Notes: generated by a model from the sequence alone, not told the origin. DNA of 64,000 nucleotides from Vibrio sp. CB1-14 (GCF_040412085.2 NZ_CP115921.1:434001-498000), one strand, 5' to 3'. Numbered from the stretch's first letter, positions 1 through 8,993 are shown. Translations and numbers: made by a program.

Positions 1-194
1 ACATTAGACAGGTCACGATAAATGATTCCCAGCTCTTTATTCGCCTGTGTCACCGCCACTATATAACTTTCGTAAGTTTGCTTTGGTGTACTGGTATCAG
101 GCGGTGCAAGCGGAAATCGCTCCTGTGCATTTACCCAACTAGCCATAACGGCAAACATTATTACCGCAGCTCGTTTCAACCCTATTTTCATCAT
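1..194 (-). CDS. Partial exported protein, possibly MscS-type mechanosensitive channel N-terminus
   Basis: Only the first 64 or so codons lie in the window; the gene runs off the left edge. Two adjacent ATGs (194 and 191) open it. The start encodes a basic stretch (KIGLKR) and a hydrophobic segment ending near WVNAQ, which is a clear signal peptide. The mature part starts ERFPLAPPDTSTPKQTYES. A short Pro/Asp-Thr-Ser segment of this type after a signal peptide is seen at the N-terminus of some MscS-family channels of Vibrio, but this match is from memory and the diagnostic membrane region is not in the window. It is convergent with nothing visible and divergent from the NUDIX gene. Confidence 0.55.
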   Translation of the reverse strand, partial: MMKIGLKRAAVIMFAVMASWVNAQERFPLAPPDTSTPKQTYESYIVAVTQANKELGIIYRDLSN

Positions 195-289
195 CCTAGC
201 CCTTTTAGTTGTTATTCACTAAATAGCATAGGATAGATTGAAAAACTGAGGTAAGCTGCCCATATGTTTTGCCAACTATTCAGCTAGCT

Positions 290-826
290 ATGACCATAAA
301 AACCTTAGATTCAACCGTCGTCTATCAAAATCCTTGGATGTCTGTTCGTGAAGACAAAATCGAACGTAAAAGTGGTAACCAAGGGATCTACGGTGTTGTC
401 GACAAACCCGATTGCGCAGTGATCATTGCTATCGACAACGGCAATATTCATCTGGTCCAGCAATATCGTTACGCTGTCAGCGAAACTTTTTGGGAACTGC
501 CACAAGGGGCATGGGAGTCTAATCCGGATGCGAGTCATTTATCTCTTGCAAAAGGCGAACTGCAAGAGGAAACCGGCCTTATCGCTGGCTCTATGACCTA
601 TGTTGGCAAGCAATTCATCGCCTATGGGTTCCTTAATCAAACCTGTCATATCTATCTCGCAACCGACTTAACCCAAGGTGAGCCGAGCCACGACAGTGAA
701 GAAGAAGATCTCATCGCAGGTGAATTTACTATTGTTGAATTTGAGCGCATGCTCATTGACGAAGAGATCCAAGATGTAGTGACAACGGCAGCGTGGGGAC
801 TGGCAAAGCTTAAAGGGTTAGTTTAG
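290..826 (+). CDS. NUDIX hydrolase
   Basis: A 178-residue NUDIX-fold hydrolase, probably cleaving a nucleoside diphosphate linked to another moiety, such as ADP-ribose. The Nudix helix is at about residues 80-105: ELPQGAWE followed by LAKGELQEETGL. The core EExG of the consensus GX5EX7REUXEEXGU is present, but the usual Arg before the first catalytic Glu is Gly here and the spacing after GAWE is extended. This variant helix is shared by a known bacterial subfamily, so activity is not excluded; the substrate cannot be told from sequence. I chose the ATG at 290; an in-frame TTG at 269 would add seven residues, and neither has a strong Shine-Dalgarno. Confidence 0.85.
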   Translation: MTIKTLDSTVVYQNPWMSVREDKIERKSGNQGIYGVVDKPDCAVIIAIDNGNIHLVQQYRYAVSETFWELPQGAWESNPDASHLSLAKGELQEETGLIAGSMTYVGKQFIAYGFLNQTCHIYLATDLTQGEPSHDSEEEDLIAGEFTIVEFERMLIDEEIQDVVTTAAWGLAKLKGLV

Positions 827-977
827 AGGACTGAGCGCTTCGACAACGGCTTCAATGCAACGCTCCTAAACCGATTAATGATCCATGTCTCAGTTTTTAA
901 AAACAAGCTCGACTTTACAGCATACTGCTCCAGTATAAACCAATGCAAAAATGAAACTTTATGCACAAGGAAGAAGC

Positions 978-1316
978 ATGGATCCACTCACCCTTCAAGA
1001 AACGCTTATCTCTACCATACGGCAACTGGAACGCTTTAAACCGAATATCAGACTTAGCGAAGAAGCCTATGATCTCGAATCCGCCGTCAGTAAACTTACC
1101 GAGCAGCTGTTTAGCCTCCAATCGCTCAGCAGTTTTAAAGGCTCGGAAAGCGATATTTCACTGTCAATTGAGCTGCTCAAATCACTCTCAAACAAAGCAC
1201 ATAACTCCATTGAGCAGGGTATCGGCCTTGATGACCCTAGGTTAATCATTAACGAGTCTTTACGGGTAAACTCTCAGCTATCGAAGATAACGCTTGGTGA
1301 AATGAACGCTCATTAA
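978..1316 (+). CDS. Hypothetical protein, helical
   Basis: A 112-residue protein of unknown function. The start at ATG 978 is favoured by AAGGAAG at 967-973; an upstream ATG at 951 is in frame but lacks a ribosome site. The sequence is Leu/Ser rich and reads as mostly amphipathic helices (LTLQETLISTIRQLERF, then LSIELLKSLSNKAHNSIEQ). There is no signal peptide, membrane segment, Cys or recognisable catalytic motif, so it is probably a small cytoplasmic protein. It stands alone between the NUDIX gene and the Fe-alcohol dehydrogenase with about 150-220 bp either side. Confidence 0.65.
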   Translation: MDPLTLQETLISTIRQLERFKPNIRLSEEAYDLESAVSKLTEQLFSLQSLSSFKGSESDISLSIELLKSLSNKAHNSIEQGIGLDDPRLIINESLRVNSQLSKITLGEMNAH

Positions 1317-1534
1317 CCATTCAAAAGTTTAATACGTAGAGCGCTTAACTGATTAATATGCCAATATCTCAACGCGCATATTACATCTAACGTCATGTTT
1401 TAAAACATTAATATTGATATCGTTTAATTCTTAAACGCCACGTTACCTATTGATTTACATCATGCTTCTCATTAAATGCTCATGTTAGCTTACCGCCATT
1501 ATATTCATCATGACGAATAGCAAGGAGCATTCAA

Positions 1535-2683
1535 ATGAGCAGTACTATTATCCTTCCATCGACCAACTTGTTAGGAAGAGAGTGTCTAGACAAAGCATTG
1601 GATATTATCCAGCAACAGGGATTCACAAAAACACTCATCGTAACGGATGCTGTATTGAATCAAATTGGCCTTGTCGCTCAAATTACAAAAAAACTCGACG
1701 ATCGTCAGATCGCATCTGCTATCTATGATGGAACTCAACCCAACCCTACTATTCAAAATGTCGAAGCTGGCCTCGAAGTCCTAACAGATGAAGGCTGTGA
1801 TTTAATCTTATCGGTTGGTGGTGGTTCACCACACGACTGTGCGAAAGGCATTGCGCTTGTCGCCACCAATGGCGGAAAAATCACAGACTACGAAGGCATT
1901 AACAAAGCGACACTCGCTCCATTCCCACTCATGTCTATCAACACAACGGCGGGTACAGCATCTGAAATGACAATGTTCAGTGTGATCACCGATGAAGAAA
2001 GACAGATCAAGATGGCGATTGTGGATCAAAAAGTCACGCCACTGATTTCAGTTAACGATCCTAACCTGATGCTCGCGATGCCAAGCTCACTCACTGCAGC
2101 AACCGGCATGGACGCACTGACTCACGCTATCGAGGCTTATGTTTCAATTGCAGCAAACCCAATCACAGATACGGTGGCGCTTAAAGCGATTGAGATGATC
2201 ACCAAACACCTGCCTACCTGTGTCACTGACGGTGATAATATCGAAGCTCGTGAGCAAATGGCCTACGCTCAGTTTATGGCGGGTATGGCATTCAACAACG
2301 CTCTGCTTGGCTATGTTCATGCAATGGCACATCAACTTGGTGCCACGTATCACCTGCCGCACGGAGTTTGTAATGCCGTATTGCTGCCACACGTGCAACG
2401 TTTCAATGCCAGTGCCAACCCTGCCAAGTTTGCTGATATTGCCAAAGCGATGGGCAAAGACACATCAGGCTTGAGTACTGAACAAGCGGCGCAGCTTGCG
2501 ATTGAAGCTATGGAAGATCTATCAAGTAAAGTAGGCATTCCCGCCACCCTTAAAGAGCTAGGTGTAAAAGCGGAAGACATTACTAAGCTTGCCGAGAGTG
2601 CGTTGGAAGACGTGTGCTGTATGACGAACCCTCGTCAAGCAAGCCAAGAGGAAATTGAAGCGATCTTTGCAGCTGCAATGTAA
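1535..2683 (+). CDS. Iron-containing alcohol dehydrogenase
   Basis: A 382-residue group III (Fe-dependent) alcohol dehydrogenase of the YiaY/AdhB type, NAD(P)-linked and cytoplasmic, oxidising short primary alcohols or L-threonine. The nucleotide-binding motif [14 protein letters not shown] is at about residues 97-110. The metal ligands are seen as Asp and His in [12 protein letters not shown] (near 190-200) and two His in the segment [19 protein letters not shown] (near 255-275). Length is normal for the family. AAGGAGC ten bases before ATG 1535 supports the start. It is a single-gene transcript, ended by the hairpin at 2704-2735. Substrate preference (ethanol, propanediol or threonine) cannot be read from the sequence. 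Confidence 0.93.
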   Translation: MSSTIILPSTNLLGRECLDKALDIIQQQGFTKTLIVTDAVLNQIGLVAQITKKLDDRQIASAIYDGTQPNPTIQNVEAGLEVLTDEGCDLILSVGGGSPHDCAKGIALVATNGGKITDYEGINKATLAPFPLMSINTTAGTASEMTMFSVITDEERQIKMAIVDQKVTPLISVNDPNLMLAMPSSLTAATGMDALTHAIEAYVSIAANPITDTVALKAIEMITKHLPTCVTDGDNIEAREQMAYAQFMAGMAFNNALLGYVHAMAHQLGATYHLPHGVCNAVLLPHVQRFNASANPAKFADIAKAMGKDTSGLSTEQAAQLAIEAMEDLSSKVGIPATLKELGVKAEDITKLAESALEDVCCMTNPRQASQEEIEAIFAAAM

Positions 2684-2703
2684 TTTCTTCTCTAACTGAT
2701 ACC

Positions 2704-2735
2704 AAGTCAGGTAGCACCACCCTGCCTGACTTTTA
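2704..2735 (+). terminator. Rho-independent terminator after Fe-ADH
   Basis: An 8-bp perfect stem, AAGTCAGG (2704-2711) with CCTGACTT (2725-2732), is followed by a short T run. It lies 20 bases past the dehydrogenase stop codon. Confidence 0.75.
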
Positions 2736-2875
2736 CATTGTAAACTCACCAAATGACTCTATAAAACCCACACTTTTACTGCGTAATATTTAACCGCTTA
2801 TCTGATACCTGCCGTACAAATTTGTCATTGATTCGTTTTAAACAAACCCAGCTAGGGCAACAATGGAGACGCGCG

Positions 2876-3184
2876 ATGAATACTAAGATAAGCACACTGG
2901 AACAATACGCCCAATTTGACAAGCTAGTCATACATTCGTTAGAGATGTCACTTTACCAAGCGTCAGTGATACTGGACGGTGAGGAGCACTACGTCACCCA
3001 TGATAATGGATCGCTGCTTCGCGCGCACAACGTGGTGGACATGCGCCGCCTTTGTCAAAACCTCTCTGCAAAAGAAGTCGTTCTAAGACAAGACAGCGCT
3101 TATGATGAAATGGTGGGTAGTCCGATTAAACACGGTCAAAATACCCTTGAAGTGCCTCTCGGCCGTCTCGACTCCGTTATGTAA
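2876..3184 (+). CDS. DUF6482-type small protein
   Basis: A 102-residue cytoplasmic protein of unknown function that resembles the small Vibrio proteins grouped as DUF6482; I recognise the pattern (STLEQYAQFDKLVIHSLEMSLYQASVILDG and the closing EVPLGRLDS) but the family has no assigned role. TGGAGA at about 2864-2869 supports ATG 2876; an upstream TTG at 2822 would add 18 residues without a ribosome site. No signal peptide or membrane segment. It is convergent with the RarD-like gene, with only 16 bp between stop codons. Confidence 0.72.
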   Translation: MNTKISTLEQYAQFDKLVIHSLEMSLYQASVILDGEEHYVTHDNGSLLRAHNVVDMRRLCQNLSAKEVVLRQDSAYDEMVGSPIKHGQNTLEVPLGRLDSVM

Positions 3185-3200
3185 AGATTCCGCCCCCGGT

Positions 3201-4124
3201 TTAAACGGCGCCGTGCGTTCTGGCTCGTTTCACTCCGTCAAGTGCGAGAACGAATAGCGCCATCATCACCAGTACATAAGTTGGCATGTCCGAAGGGTCG
3301 ACGCGTTCGCCAAGCAGCAGTCCAACGGCAAACACTAAGACAGGCTCAACATAACCTAGTAAACCAAACAAGGACATTGGAAGCGACTGCGACGCGTATA
3401 GAAATAGCAGCATAGGCACTGCACCAGCAACCGCGAGGCCAAGGTAGTACAACCAGCTCACAGCTGGCAACGCTTGGATTTGCTCTACAGTTAACAGATA
3501 GAACATCGCAAAGAAAGTTAGCGGCAACAAAAATACATTGTCGAGGGTAAAGCCAACGTCACTCGAAACAGCTAAAGTCTTGCGATGAACAAAGTAGATT
3601 GGATACCCCAAAGCAATCAGCAATACAATCCACGATAGACCCTCAGCCATCACATACGCATAGCCGACACCAATGGCAGCTAAGCCACAAGCAAGCAATT
3701 GCAGTCGTGACAACGAATCTCCGTAGACGAATTTACTGACAACCACCAGCACCAGAGGTAAGGTGAAATACCCTAGTGCGACAGACAGCGTCTCACCGTA
3801 CAAGGGTGCCCAAACAAATACCCAGTATTGGGGGGCAACGAGCAGCGCCGATAATAAATAGCGATGCCACAACCGTGTTTGCCTGAATGCCTGCCAAAAT
3901 TGACGAATACGCCCCGTCACGACAAGAATGACCATCATGAGTCCTGCACTCCACGTTACTCGCTGTGCAGCCACCCAGTGCCCCTCACCACCACTCACCT
4001 TGAACGCGCCAAGGTCCGGTTGAAACTGCACATAAAGCGGCAGTAAGCCAAAAAGGCAAGAAGCTAAAATTGAGGCAACAACCCCTTTTGAGGTCTGAGA
4101 AAGATCATGAAATCGGCGCAGCAT
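3201..4124 (-). CDS. EamA/RarD-family transporter
   Basis: An inner-membrane drug/metabolite-superfamily protein of about 307 residues with ten predicted hydrophobic segments. The N-terminal SKGVVASILASCLFGLLPLY and the central VAPQYWVFVWAPLYGETLSVALGYF closely match the RarD subfamily (chloramphenicol-sensitive type), whose physiological substrate is not established. The reading frame opens further upstream at 4157, but an AGGGTG stands about nine bases before ATG 4124, so I prefer that start; ATG 4133 is also possible. Transcribed alone, convergent with the DUF6482 gene. Confidence 0.85.
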   Translation of the reverse strand: MLRRFHDLSQTSKGVVASILASCLFGLLPLYVQFQPDLGAFKVSGGEGHWVAAQRVTWSAGLMMVILVVTGRIRQFWQAFRQTRLWHRYLLSALLVAPQYWVFVWAPLYGETLSVALGYFTLPLVLVVVSKFVYGDSLSRLQLLACGLAAIGVGYAYVMAEGLSWIVLLIALGYPIYFVHRKTLAVSSDVGFTLDNVFLLPLTFFAMFYLLTVEQIQALPAVSWLYYLGLAVAGAVPMLLFLYASQSLPMSLFGLLGYVEPVLVFAVGLLLGERVDPSDMPTYVLVMMALFVLALDGVKRARTHGAV

Positions 4125-4449
4125 TGTCACCATCACCCTAATACGAAATGTGCGCACATTATCGCAATTTTGTTCTCTGGAATACTTTTATTTCATAGAA
4201 AACGTGAATAGACAAAACTCAGCTATCAGATGGCATTCATTCGTGTTTTCCACCAACGTCACCCCATTAGAGCAAACTACCTAATAAGCCAACGCAACCT
4301 ATTCGAATAGCCATTAGATAACAATGTTCGATGGGCTATCATTGCTATTAAAATGCTCGAACGCTGACAAATATGACGTTAATATACCGATATAATTGGA
4401 AAAATCGCAGGGAGCACTTTTACCTAAACACTATTGAATTGTTAGATGT

Positions 4450-5589
4450 ATGATAAATAATAATAGATCACTTCCGCTATCTCTCCTTGTTACCGCTCTG
4501 TTGAGCAGCACCGGCCTTCATGCAGGCATGATGGATAACTTCATTGACCCTAAAGACGGACGACTGGATGGCAGTCAGTTTATTCTCGATAATGCCGTCG
4601 GTTTTCTACCCATGCCATTAACAGTTACCGACCCTGCCGTTGGCGTCGGTGGCGGTGCAGCGCTACTATTCTTTCACGAATCAGAAGAGCGCAAACAAAA
4701 GCGTCTTGCTGGTGAGGAAGTAAAAGACATTCCTGCCAGTACATCCGGATTGATGGCTCTGGGTACCAATAACGGCAGCCAACTTTATGGTGGCTTCCAC
4801 TATGGCAACTGGATGAACGATCGTATCCGATATTTAGGTGGCTTATTTGGTGCCAAGTTCAACCTCAAATACTATCCAATGGCATCATTAGGATCGGTTG
4901 ATCTTAGCCTCGAAGGCGTCTACTTCTTCCAAGAAATGGACGTTCGTATCGGTGATTCAGACTTCTTTATTGGCGGTGCATACAGCTATATGTCTTCGAA
5001 GCCAACACTTGATGGGATAAGCGATCCACTTTTACACTCGAAAGATGGACGCCTCGGCTGGAGAGTTATGTATGACACACGTAACAACCAATTTTCACCC
5101 CAACAAGGCACCAAAGCGGGTCTAAAAGTCGATTACCACCGCAAAGCGTTTGGTGGACAATTCGATTATCAAAAATACAACGCCTATGCGCAGCATCATA
5201 CTCGCCTATCTCAAAACTGGGGACTCGGCGTACGAGGTGATGTAAAGTCGATTTCAGATAATGTCGAGTTCCCTGCATCCATCTACGCCAGACCTTACAT
5301 CGAAATGCGGGGGATTGCTGCAATGCGTTATCAAGCGGACAATACCGCATTAGGTGAGGTAGAGCTAAGCTACGATATTGACGAGCGTTGGACAGTACTT
5401 GGTTTCGTGGGCGCAGCAACGGCCTTTAACCACGATGAAAGCATTGCCAAAAGTCAGATCCACTATACCCGTGGTGGAGGTTTCCGCTACCTCATTGCTC
5501 GTCAATTAGGTTTGCGTGTGGGTGTGGATGTAGCGAAAGGCCCTGAAGAGTGGACAACGTATATCCAGTTTGGTAGCGCTTGGAAATAG
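4450..5589 (+). CDS. Outer-membrane beta-barrel protein, BamA/TamA C-terminal type
   Basis: A 379-residue exported protein. Residues 1-25 form a signal peptide ending LHAG. The rest is an alternating aromatic/glycine pattern typical of a transmembrane barrel of the Omp85 'surface antigen' domain, without POTRA domains. Near the N-terminus, VGFLPMPLTVTDPAVGVGGG matches standalone BamA/TamA-like barrels; a GWRVMYDTRNN...QGTKAGLKVDY segment near residues 205-230 matches the barrel strand region of the family, and the protein ends with an aromatic-rich strand (TTYIQFGSAWK). Substrate or partner unknown. Standing alone, it is unlikely to be the essential assembly factor. Confidence 0.82.
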   Translation: MINNNRSLPLSLLVTALLSSTGLHAGMMDNFIDPKDGRLDGSQFILDNAVGFLPMPLTVTDPAVGVGGGAALLFFHESEERKQKRLAGEEVKDIPASTSGLMALGTNNGSQLYGGFHYGNWMNDRIRYLGGLFGAKFNLKYYPMASLGSVDLSLEGVYFFQEMDVRIGDSDFFIGGAYSYMSSKPTLDGISDPLLHSKDGRLGWRVMYDTRNNQFSPQQGTKAGLKVDYHRKAFGGQFDYQKYNAYAQHHTRLSQNWGLGVRGDVKSISDNVEFPASIYARPYIEMRGIAAMRYQADNTALGEVELSYDIDERWTVLGFVGAATAFNHDESIAKSQIHYTRGGGFRYLIARQLGLRVGVDVAKGPEEWTTYIQFGSAWK

Positions 5590-5603
5590 CCCTGCAATAA
5601 TAT

Positions 5604-5633
5604 GATGATGCCACAGACAGTTGCGGCATCATC
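5604..5633 (+). terminator. Hairpin after barrel gene, possible terminator
   Basis: A 9-bp perfect stem GATGATGCC (5604-5612) with GGCATCATC (5625-5633) sits between two convergent genes. The T tract is weak, so factor-assisted termination in both directions is possible. Confidence 0.5.
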
Positions 5634-5646
5634 CCCCTACTCAGGG

Positions 5647-6564
5647 CTACTTCGTTGGCTTTTTCATCCAATATACCGACAAGGTCACCAAGCACAACCC
5701 AACAAAATGATACACAGTGAACGCCTCAGACAGCACCAATACGGCCATAATAGCCGTAACACCAGGGCCAATGTTCGAGGTAATACTCAGCTCTGTCGCG
5801 GTTAAGCGTGCCATACCTGCTGCGACAAAATAAGACGGCAACACAGTACAGAAAATCCCCAGTAAAACACCAAGCACGACAAGTTCAAATGACCAACTGC
5901 TCATCGACGCAGAAGAGACAGCAAGTTGGATCAGAATGGCAACACCAGCACTTCCCATACCAATACTGGTAAATAGCTCGCTGCCCATCTTGCCAATAAT
6001 ACTTTTACTCAGCATTAGATAGATGGCAAAAATAAACGCGGATGCGATAGCCAAGCCGCTACCCTTCCAAACTTCATTACCCAATGATTGAACATCATGT
6101 AACAAGATGGCGACAATCCCTAAATACCCCAGGACAACCGCATGCACAACATTACGCGTAGGTCGTTGACCAAGGCACAGCCAACTCAGCAACACGACAA
6201 AACTTGGGAACAAGAAAATCAGCAATCTCTCCAGCTGAGCACTAATATAGGCCAGTGCTGCAATGTCCAAAAAGCTCGCTACGTAGTAGCCAAGGATGCC
6301 AATGAGTGCCGCTTGCCAACCATGTTGACGCACCAGTGAACGCTTTTGCCCATCCCGGCACAGCAAACACAACACGATGAGGTAAAAGGGTAATGAACTC
6401 AGTGCGCGAAGCGACATAATGGCCGTCGCATCGCCACCATATTGATAGGCTATTTTGATGAAAATCGGTTTGATTGAAAAAAGTGCGGTACCGACTAACG
6501 CGTATACTAATCCCTGAACTTGCTGCTTTTTGTCGTGATGAGCGATGTGTGTCCTTGAGTTCAT
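5647..6564 (-). CDS. EamA-family (DMT) transporter
   Basis: A 305-residue inner-membrane protein with about ten hydrophobic segments and the two-EamA-repeat layout (first repeat from GLVYALVGTALFSIKPIFIK, second from GSGLAIASAFIFAIYLML). It is probably a metabolite or drug exporter; the substrate is unknown. The N-terminus (MNSRTHIAHHDKKQQ) is soluble and basic/His-rich. The start ATG has GGAACG seven bases upstream, and the start codon lies inside an inverted repeat with the leader (6562-6635), suggesting translational control. A LysR gene ends 250 bp upstream on the same strand. Confidence 0.88.
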   Translation of the reverse strand: MNSRTHIAHHDKKQQVQGLVYALVGTALFSIKPIFIKIAYQYGGDATAIMSLRALSSLPFYLIVLCLLCRDGQKRSLVRQHGWQAALIGILGYYVASFLDIAALAYISAQLERLLIFLFPSFVVLLSWLCLGQRPTRNVVHAVVLGYLGIVAILLHDVQSLGNEVWKGSGLAIASAFIFAIYLMLSKSIIGKMGSELFTSIGMGSAGVAILIQLAVSSASMSSWSFELVVLGVLLGIFCTVLPSYFVAAGMARLTATELSITSNIGPGVTAIMAVLVLSEAFTVYHFVGLCLVTLSVYWMKKPTK

Positions 6565-6635
6565 TCTCGTTCCTTTTTTAATTTTGGGCTACGAGAATGA
6601 AGGTGCGATTCTGGCTACAATCAACTCGTAGCCAG
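6562..6635 (-). promoter_or_regulatory. EamA leader with mutually exclusive hairpins (candidate RNA switch)
   Basis: Read on the minus strand, four segments interlock. A (6635-6625, CTGGCTACGAG) pairs perfectly over 8 bp with B (6618-6611, GTAGCCAG). A also pairs over 9 bp with C (6595-6587, CTCGTAGCC). C with its flank (6599-6591, CATTCTCGT) pairs over 9 bp with D (6570-6562, ACGAGAATG), which contains the start codon of the EamA gene. A-B pairing would free C to hide the start codon; A-C pairing would expose it. This is the architecture of a translational switch, but no known riboswitch class was recognised. Confidence 0.5.
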
Positions 6636-6726
6636 GCACAGGGGATCCTACCGAGCTACAGGCATAGTGAGTGTGAGCCAGAGGTAAGAAATCGTGTGAT
6701 GCATAAATAACCTTTTTGATGAAATT

Positions 6727-6750
6727 TCAGGCTACAAGAAGCTAGCCTGA
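6727..6750 (-). terminator. Hairpin downstream of LysR gene
   Basis: An 8-bp perfect stem, TCAGGCTA with TAGCCTGA, lies about 70 bp past the LysR stop codon and before the EamA leader. No clear T run follows on the minus strand, so it is either a weak terminator or part of the EamA leader. Confidence 0.4.
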
Positions 6751-6818
6751 TATGCAACTTACGATTTGCTAGATACGCCAATCCATTAAGCACTTAAATC
6801 AAGGCGGTATTGATTCAA

Positions 6819-7736
6819 CTAGACGCGTAAATCACGCAAATAACAGCAAAGCCACTGAATAGCAGGATCGTTGATCGCTGCTCGATTCCAAACAACGCTA
6901 TAAGCTACTTTTCCATATTCAAATGGCAGAGATTTTACCGTCAATCCCTTCGCTTGGCTGGCGACGTCAGCCCACTGTTTTGAACAAGTAAACAGTAACT
7001 CCGACTGATGACACATCACCGCTGCGGCGCCAAAATCAGGCACAATCATTTTCACATCGCGAATACCGTGCTGCTGTCTAAGCGTCTGTTCAAAGTACGG
7101 ACGACTCAACTCCGACTCGGCAATGCCAATATGCTGACTGTTAAGGTAATGCTCAATCGTTAGATCAACCTCCGCTAATGGGTGGTCAGGTGACATCAAA
7201 CACACCAACTCATCCTCAAGCACGACTTCCCACACCAGCTCCTTGGTATTAGTCGGTGGCTGACTAACATCGTGTGGCAAGATAATGAAATCCACTTGTC
7301 CACTATGAAGTGCCCCAAAGCCGAATTTCGCCTTGGTCATAATATTGAGCTTAGCTTTTGGCGTGAGCTCAGTCGTCAGCTTTGCCAGTGGTTTAGCAAA
7401 CAGTTCAAACGTACTTTCGCGCATTGATAAACTAAAGCGACCTTCAAACACTTGCGGCTCAAAGCGGGCTTGATTAAGCAAACCATTCATACTCGCTAGC
7501 ATTGAATGTACGAGTGGTGCGATCTCTACAGCATAAAGCGTAGGCGTTAATGACGTGCCATCTCTAAAAAACAGCTCATCATCAAGAATGTCGCGTAACT
7601 GGGTAATGGTTTTACTTACGCTAGAAGGAGTAACAGAAAGTAGTTCTGCCGTTTTGGTCACGTTGCACGTATCTAGCATCACATGCAGCGCCAGTAAATG
7701 TTTAAACCCGACTCGATTGAGTCCTTCAATATCCAT
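6819..7736 (-). CDS. LysR-family transcriptional regulator
   Basis: A 305-residue LysR regulator. The N-terminal winged helix-turn-helix is at residues 10-70 (LLALHVMLDTCNVTKTAELLSVTPSSVSKTITQLRDIL), followed by a linker helix and a type 2 periplasmic-binding-like effector domain from about 95. It starts 5 bp after the ohrR stop codon, so the two are probably co-transcribed; that could make it part of the peroxide response or merely a neighbour. The effector is unknown. Confidence 0.9.
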   Translation of the reverse strand: MDIEGLNRVGFKHLLALHVMLDTCNVTKTAELLSVTPSSVSKTITQLRDILDDELFFRDGTSLTPTLYAVEIAPLVHSMLASMNGLLNQARFEPQVFEGRFSLSMRESTFELFAKPLAKLTTELTPKAKLNIMTKAKFGFGALHSGQVDFIILPHDVSQPPTNTKELVWEVVLEDELVCLMSPDHPLAEVDLTIEHYLNSQHIGIAESELSRPYFEQTLRQQHGIRDVKMIVPDFGAAAVMCHQSELLFTCSKQWADVASQAKGLTVKSLPFEYGKVAYSVVWNRAAINDPAIQWLCCYLRDLRV

Positions 7737-7741
7737 TTATG

Positions 7742-8182
7742 TTAATCCATCAAATTGTCTGTTAGTCGCTCACAAATCCGTTTGAGCACCATTGCCTCCT
7801 CTGGATCGAGCTTGGCTTTACAAGCAATCGCTCCGGGTATCGACATTGCTTTCTCGCGAAGTGCATTGCCCTGCTCAGTGACAAAAATCATTCGAGCACG
7901 CTCGTCGGACTCACTGCGCTTACGCTCCACCAAACCTTTTTGCTCTAAGCGTTTAAGCAACGGCGTTAGTGTACCGGAATCGAGCTTCAATTCTGCCCCG
8001 ATATCTTTGACATTCATAGGCGCTTGTTTCCAAAGTACCAACATCGTCATGTATTGCAGATAAGTGAGATCAACTTGTTCAAGAATTGGCCGATAGGCAC
8101 GAGTCACTGCATTGCTAGCACTGTAAAGTGCGAAACAAACTTGCTTGTCTAAATCTAAGGCTTCTGGACTATCTAATTTCAT
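7742..8182 (-). CDS. ohrR: MarR-family organic hydroperoxide repressor OhrR
   Basis: A 146-residue MarR-type repressor that senses organic hydroperoxides and represses ohr. The reactive N-terminal Cys is in DKQVCFALYSASNAV (residue 15 from the start I chose), the position that is oxidised in characterised OhrR proteins. The winged helix covers about residues 50-105 (MNVKDIGAELKLDSGTLTPLLKRLEQKGLVERKRSESDERA). I chose ATG 8182, which matches the family N-terminus MKLDSPEALDLDKQ; the open frame extends to 8227 but would run through a palindrome. It is divergent from ohr and followed at 5 bp by a LysR gene. Confidence 0.92.
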   Translation of the reverse strand: MKLDSPEALDLDKQVCFALYSASNAVTRAYRPILEQVDLTYLQYMTMLVLWKQAPMNVKDIGAELKLDSGTLTPLLKRLEQKGLVERKRSESDERARMIFVTEQGNALREKAMSIPGAIACKAKLDPEEAMVLKRICERLTDNLMD

Positions 8183-8206
8183 ATTTGGCCGCGCGAGTGA
8201 ATTAAG

Positions 8207-8262
8207 TTGTGCACAATATACTTGCAATCATCCAACTTTAACAATATAGTTAGTGTACAACC
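8207..8262. promoter_or_regulatory. ohrR-ohr intergenic palindromes, candidate OhrR operator
   Basis: The divergent intergenic region contains a perfect 10-bp palindrome TTGTGCACAA (8207-8216) and a related TAGTGTACAACC about 40 bp on (8251-8262). Autoregulation by binding between ohrR and ohr is established for the family; which of these is the true operator is inference. Confidence 0.4.
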
Positions 8263-8300
8263 TAATTTTACGCAATTAAAAACGATAAAAGGATGAACTT

Positions 8301-8723
8301 ATGTCAGCACTTTACTCTACTTCAGCAACTGCAATCGCCGGCCGCAATGGTCAAGTATCAACGGACGATGGATTGCTCGATCTTGCGCTTTCTTATCCAA
8401 AAGAGCTAGGTGGAACTGGCGCTGAAACTAACCCGGAGCAGCTCTTTGCGGCAGGTTACTCAGCGTGTTTTTCTAATGCCATCCTTCATGTCGCTCAGCA
8501 GCAGAAACTAGCAGTAAAACAAGCACCGACCAAAGCAACGGTCGCACTAAAGGCCAATGAGCATGGTGGGTTTGTTCTTGATGTCGCTCTGGATGTGACT
8601 TTAGATATGGATGATGCCGCAGCGCTAGAACTGGTTCGTGTCGCGCACCAAGTTTGCCCATACTCGAACGCACTGCGTGGCAACGTCGACGTTGCTGTTA
8701 CCGCTAACGGTCAAGCGATCTAG
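8301..8723 (+). CDS. ohr: Organic hydroperoxide resistance protein Ohr
   Basis: A 140-residue OsmC/Ohr-family thiol peroxidase that reduces organic hydroperoxides in the cytoplasm. The two catalytic Cys are at 56 (in FAAGYSACFSNA) and 119 (in VAHQVCPYSNALRGN). The N-terminal sequence LYSTSATAIAGRNGQVSTDDG is characteristic. AAAGGATGAACTT before ATG 8301 gives a good ribosome site. Regulated by the divergent OhrR. Length is normal for the family. Confidence 0.96.
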   Translation: MSALYSTSATAIAGRNGQVSTDDGLLDLALSYPKELGGTGAETNPEQLFAAGYSACFSNAILHVAQQQKLAVKQAPTKATVALKANEHGGFVLDVALDVTLDMDDAAALELVRVAHQVCPYSNALRGNVDVAVTANGQAI

Positions 8724-8731
8724 CCAGTGGA

Positions 8732-8764
8732 TTGGGCAGGCACTCCCTGCCCAACTCTCTAAGC
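8732..8764 (+). terminator. Terminator after ohr
   Basis: A 9-bp perfect stem TTGGGCAGG (8732-8740) with CCTGCCCAA (8746-8754) begins 8 bases past the ohr stop; a CT-rich tail follows. Confidence 0.65.
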
Positions 8765-8956
8765 TCTTCAGGTGTTTCCGCCAAGTTCCCCTCTCTAAAC
8801 ACCCCAAACTTGTCCTTTATTTTCTGTTGAAAATTTTTCTTGTTAAAAAAGCACTATCTGTTAACAAACACTCAACACCAATGGCAAAAGGCGATCCCGA
8901 TCAAGAAAAAAACGAAAATTCACAGAAAATTAATAGCCGTGTCGAAAAACTTTTTT

Positions 8957-8993
8957 TATAATGCGAATTAATGTTTCAGAACACATTAAATTC
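8957..8993 (+). promoter_or_regulatory. nagB promoter and candidate NagC operator
   Basis: A perfect -10 box TATAAT lies at 8957-8962. Straddling the expected transcription start is an imperfect palindrome with outer arms GAATTAATGT (8965-8974) and ACATTAAATTC (8983-8993). NagC repression of nag genes is established in gammaproteobacteria; the assignment of this palindrome to NagC is inference. The 288 bp between ohr and nagB otherwise shows nothing coding. Confidence 0.4.

Noticed and set aside
6640..6670. tRNA-like segment (CCTGTAGCTCGGTAGG on the minus strand) in the EamA leader
   Set aside because: It resembles a D-arm only; no acceptor, anticodon or T-arm can be drawn around it.
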